Assembly: GCA_002494495.1 (NCBI GenBank)
Contig: DACB01000016.1
Span: 176,093-193,798, forward strand
Direction of reading: 5' to 3'
Length of the DNA stretch: 17,706 bases
From: Methanobacterium sp. UBA294
Lineage (GTDB): Archaea > Methanobacteriota > Methanobacteria > Methanobacteriales > Methanobacteriaceae
The position numbers and the translations under genes were made by a program. The number at the start of each line of letters is the position of its first letter. Within the stretch, counting starts at the first letter, position 1. The notes beneath the pieces are model-generated. The model saw nothing but the letters and a program-made list of their open reading frames with translations. It was not told where the DNA came from and made no database searches. Positions 16,296 to 17,706 of this stretch are shown in pieces.

Positions 16296-16865
16296 TCATC
16301 TATATTTCCTACCTACCGAAAAAGCTCTTCCTTTAAATTCACCAATACCATAATAGGCTAATCCAATTGGATCGTACAGGATGGGATTTATCTTTTTAAT
16401 ATCCGGGTTTCCTTTTTCATCAGTTAACTCAGAATCAACCTTGACATCCAGTATCTCCCCAGTAAACTGGGTGTGTGCACCGAGATCCACGGTGTGAACC
16501 AGCTTACACTCCACAGTTAAGGGAAATTCATGGATGTAAGGGGCGTTAACCAGGTCACTTTTAACTGGTGTAAGTCTGGTGGTGGTGAGTTTATCTGCAT
16601 CCCTGCCTGATATTATTCCAAAGTAGTCTGCTTCTACAACCTGTTCCTCTGATGGTATGCTTATGGTAAATGCTTTATTATTTACTATGTTATTGAAAGT
16701 GTACCTTGATTCCCTTATGGATACATAAACACAGGGCGGATCAGAACAGTTAATTCCACCCCAGGCTGCATTCATTACATTGGGTTTTCCAGCATCATCA
16801 TATGTCCCCACAATCAAAACTGGCGTGGGATAGATAATTGTTTTTGCTCCAACAGATTTTTTCAT
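16296..16865 (-). CDS. Flavoredoxin-like FMN-binding protein (flavin reductase family)
   Basis: This 189-residue flavin-reductase-domain protein starts GAKTIIYPTPVLIVGTYDDA, the usual opening of the DIM6/NTAB family, and includes PNVMNAAWGGINCSDPPCV with the FMN-contact region. A second block, ESRYTFNNIVNNKAFTISIP, is also typical, and the C-terminus reads YGIGEFKGRAFSVG. Members bind FMN tightly and carry electrons in the cytoplasm (flavoredoxins) or reduce free flavin. Two Cys lie close together in the INCSDPPC segment. GGAGAT lies six bases before the ATG. It is 18 bases downstream of the nitroreductase, so the two form one operon and may pass electrons between them. No damage is seen. Confidence 0.9.
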   Translation of the reverse strand: MKKSVGAKTIIYPTPVLIVGTYDDAGKPNVMNAAWGGINCSDPPCVYVSIRESRYTFNNIVNNKAFTISIPSEEQVVEADYFGIISGRDADKLTTTRLTPVKSDLVNAPYIHEFPLTVECKLVHTVDLGAHTQFTGEILDVKVDSELTDEKGNPDIKKINPILYDPIGLAYYGIGEFKGRAFSVGRKYR

Positions 16866-16883
16866 CTATACATCTCCATTAAC

Positions 16884-17393
16884 TTACCATTTATCATATT
16901 TTACCAGTTCTTCCCTGCTTTTCCTTCCAGTATTCCGAGGCCCGGCATCTGGATATCCTAAAGGAGTAAATATTAAGGGTAACCCATTATCAGGAATTTC
17001 AAGTACTTCTCGCGCAGCTGCCATATCAAATGCTGCTATCCAGCAAGTACCAAGACCCAGACTAGTAGCTGCAAGTATTAAGTGGTCAAATGCAATAGTA
17101 GTATCCACCTCTGCATAGTTCTTACCATCTTTCCTCACCCAGGCTTCATTGGGGAGTGTAACTGCACATATAACAATTGGTGCCTGCACAAACCAATCAG
17201 CTGGGTAAATACGCTTCAGCTCTTCCTCCCTGCCCCTGGTTTTTATAACTATTAATTTAAATGGCTGATTATTTACGGCAGTTGGTGCTAATCGAGCAGC
17301 TTCAAGCACAAAATTTAGTTTTTCTTCTTCAACTTCATCTGATTTATATCCGCGGATACTATACCTGTTTTTAATTACATCCAAAAATTCCAT
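16884..17393 (-). CDS. Nitroreductase-family FMN oxidoreductase
   Basis: This 169-residue protein has the nitroreductase fold. FMN-binding residues sit in IKNRYSIRGYKSDEV (the paired Arg/Ser segment at the N-terminus) and in ARLAPTAVNNQPFKLIVI. The C-terminal part has AATSLGLGTCWIAAF and FTPLGYPD, then a basic tail with GRKSREELV. Such enzymes are dimers that use NAD(P)H or another donor to reduce quinones, nitro compounds or, in archaea, unknown substrates. It is the first gene of a two-gene operon with the flavoredoxin-like protein, a common pairing in methanogens. GGGGAG lies eight bases before the ATG at 17393, and a TATATAATAA-like box (minus strand, near 17439-17450) lies about 50 bases upstream. 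Confidence 0.93.
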   Translation of the reverse strand: MEFLDVIKNRYSIRGYKSDEVEEEKLNFVLEAARLAPTAVNNQPFKLIVIKTRGREEELKRIYPADWFVQAPIVICAVTLPNEAWVRKDGKNYAEVDTTIAFDHLILAATSLGLGTCWIAAFDMAAAREVLEIPDNGLPLIFTPLGYPDAGPRNTGRKSREELVKYDKW

Positions 17394-17706
17394 AAGCTTC
17401 TCTCCCCTTTATGATTTTGAATCTGAAAATTTCTACTTTATTATATATCTCATCACTTATTTGTAAATTTCAAAGGAATTTTCAATGTCCCAGGAGAAAT
17501 CATGAGAAATTGCGGTAAATAAGTTGGTGGGTATAGGTTAAATGATTTATTTACAGCAACTTTGCAGATTTTAACCCAATCGAGATAATTTTATTAGTTA
17601 GATCCGAAAAAATTTGAAAAAATAATTCATGATCTAAAATTATAAACTAATTTTATTTCAATCAAATTCTCAGATCCAATTTCTCAAACCAAATTTTATC
17701 AAACTA
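17394..17706. other. Upstream region of the nitroreductase operon to the window end
   Basis: This 313-base A/T-rich stretch has no gene on either strand that I can support. It holds the ribosome binding site and TATA-like box of the nitroreductase operon in its first 60 bases. The rest shows no repeat, hairpin or RNA gene that stands out. Confidence 0.5.

Noticed and set aside
17568..17576. A reverse-strand GTTAAAATC match to the repeat start near the right end.
   Set aside because: A single 9-base A/T-rich match with no continuation and no second copy; chance.

Overview
The window looks like a chromosomal stretch from a mesophilic methanogen of the order Methanobacteriales, most likely Methanobacterium or a close relative. 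Several signs agree: an HMf-type archaeal histone, a protein of the MTH865 family, the C-terminal end of a DUF11-type surface adhesin, GGTGAT-type ribosome binding sites, T-run terminators, and a CRISPR repeat whose two ends match the repeat I remember from Methanothermobacter thermautotrophicus. The genus is inference, and no rRNA or tRNA gene is present to fix it.

Layout. Positions 1-4311 carry the effector half of a type I-B CRISPR-Cas operon: the end of cas8b, then cas7, cas5 and cas3, overlapping or nearly touching. Positions 4558-5177 hold a VapB/VapC-like toxin-antitoxin pair broken by several frameshifts. It sits exactly between the effector genes and the adaptation genes cas4-cas1-cas2 (5178-6935). 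A leader (6936-7303) precedes an array of six identical 30-base repeats and five spacers of exactly 36 bases (7304-7663), with one decayed repeat further on (7757-7778). cas6, which type I-B needs to process its crRNA, is not in the window and is probably just upstream. The effector genes are far more AT-rich than the adaptation genes, which suggests a mosaic locus.

Positions 7822-9381 hold a broken SHOCT-type membrane protein gene, the histone gene on the minus strand, a long non-coding stretch, and an orphan mini-array with a different 37-base repeat (two repeats, one spacer). Positions 9382-11671 are a patch of zinc-ribbon membrane proteins and debris: one intact gene on the minus strand, facing a truncated zinc finger, a second zinc-ribbon gene with an in-frame stop, a frameshifted small membrane protein, and the C-terminal remnant of an adhesin.

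From 11904 to the end the genes are intact, all on the minus strand, and look like normal chromosome: an AttH/CrtC-like lipocalin-fold protein behind a large PEP-synthase/rifampin-phosphotransferase-like dikinase, an MTH865-family protein, and an operon of a nitroreductase and a flavoredoxin-type flavoprotein.

How the parts work together. Cas8b, Cas7, Cas5 and Cas3 would form the crRNA-guided surveillance complex and its helicase-nuclease, while Cas4, Cas1 and Cas2 would add spacers at the leader end of the array. All intact cas genes keep the key residues that I could check, so the locus looks functional provided cas6 and the rest of cas8b are present upstream. The broken genes are confined to the accessory part (4.5-11.7 kb), which argues for real decay rather than uniformly poor sequence. 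Single-base errors in homopolymers cannot be excluded for individual cases.
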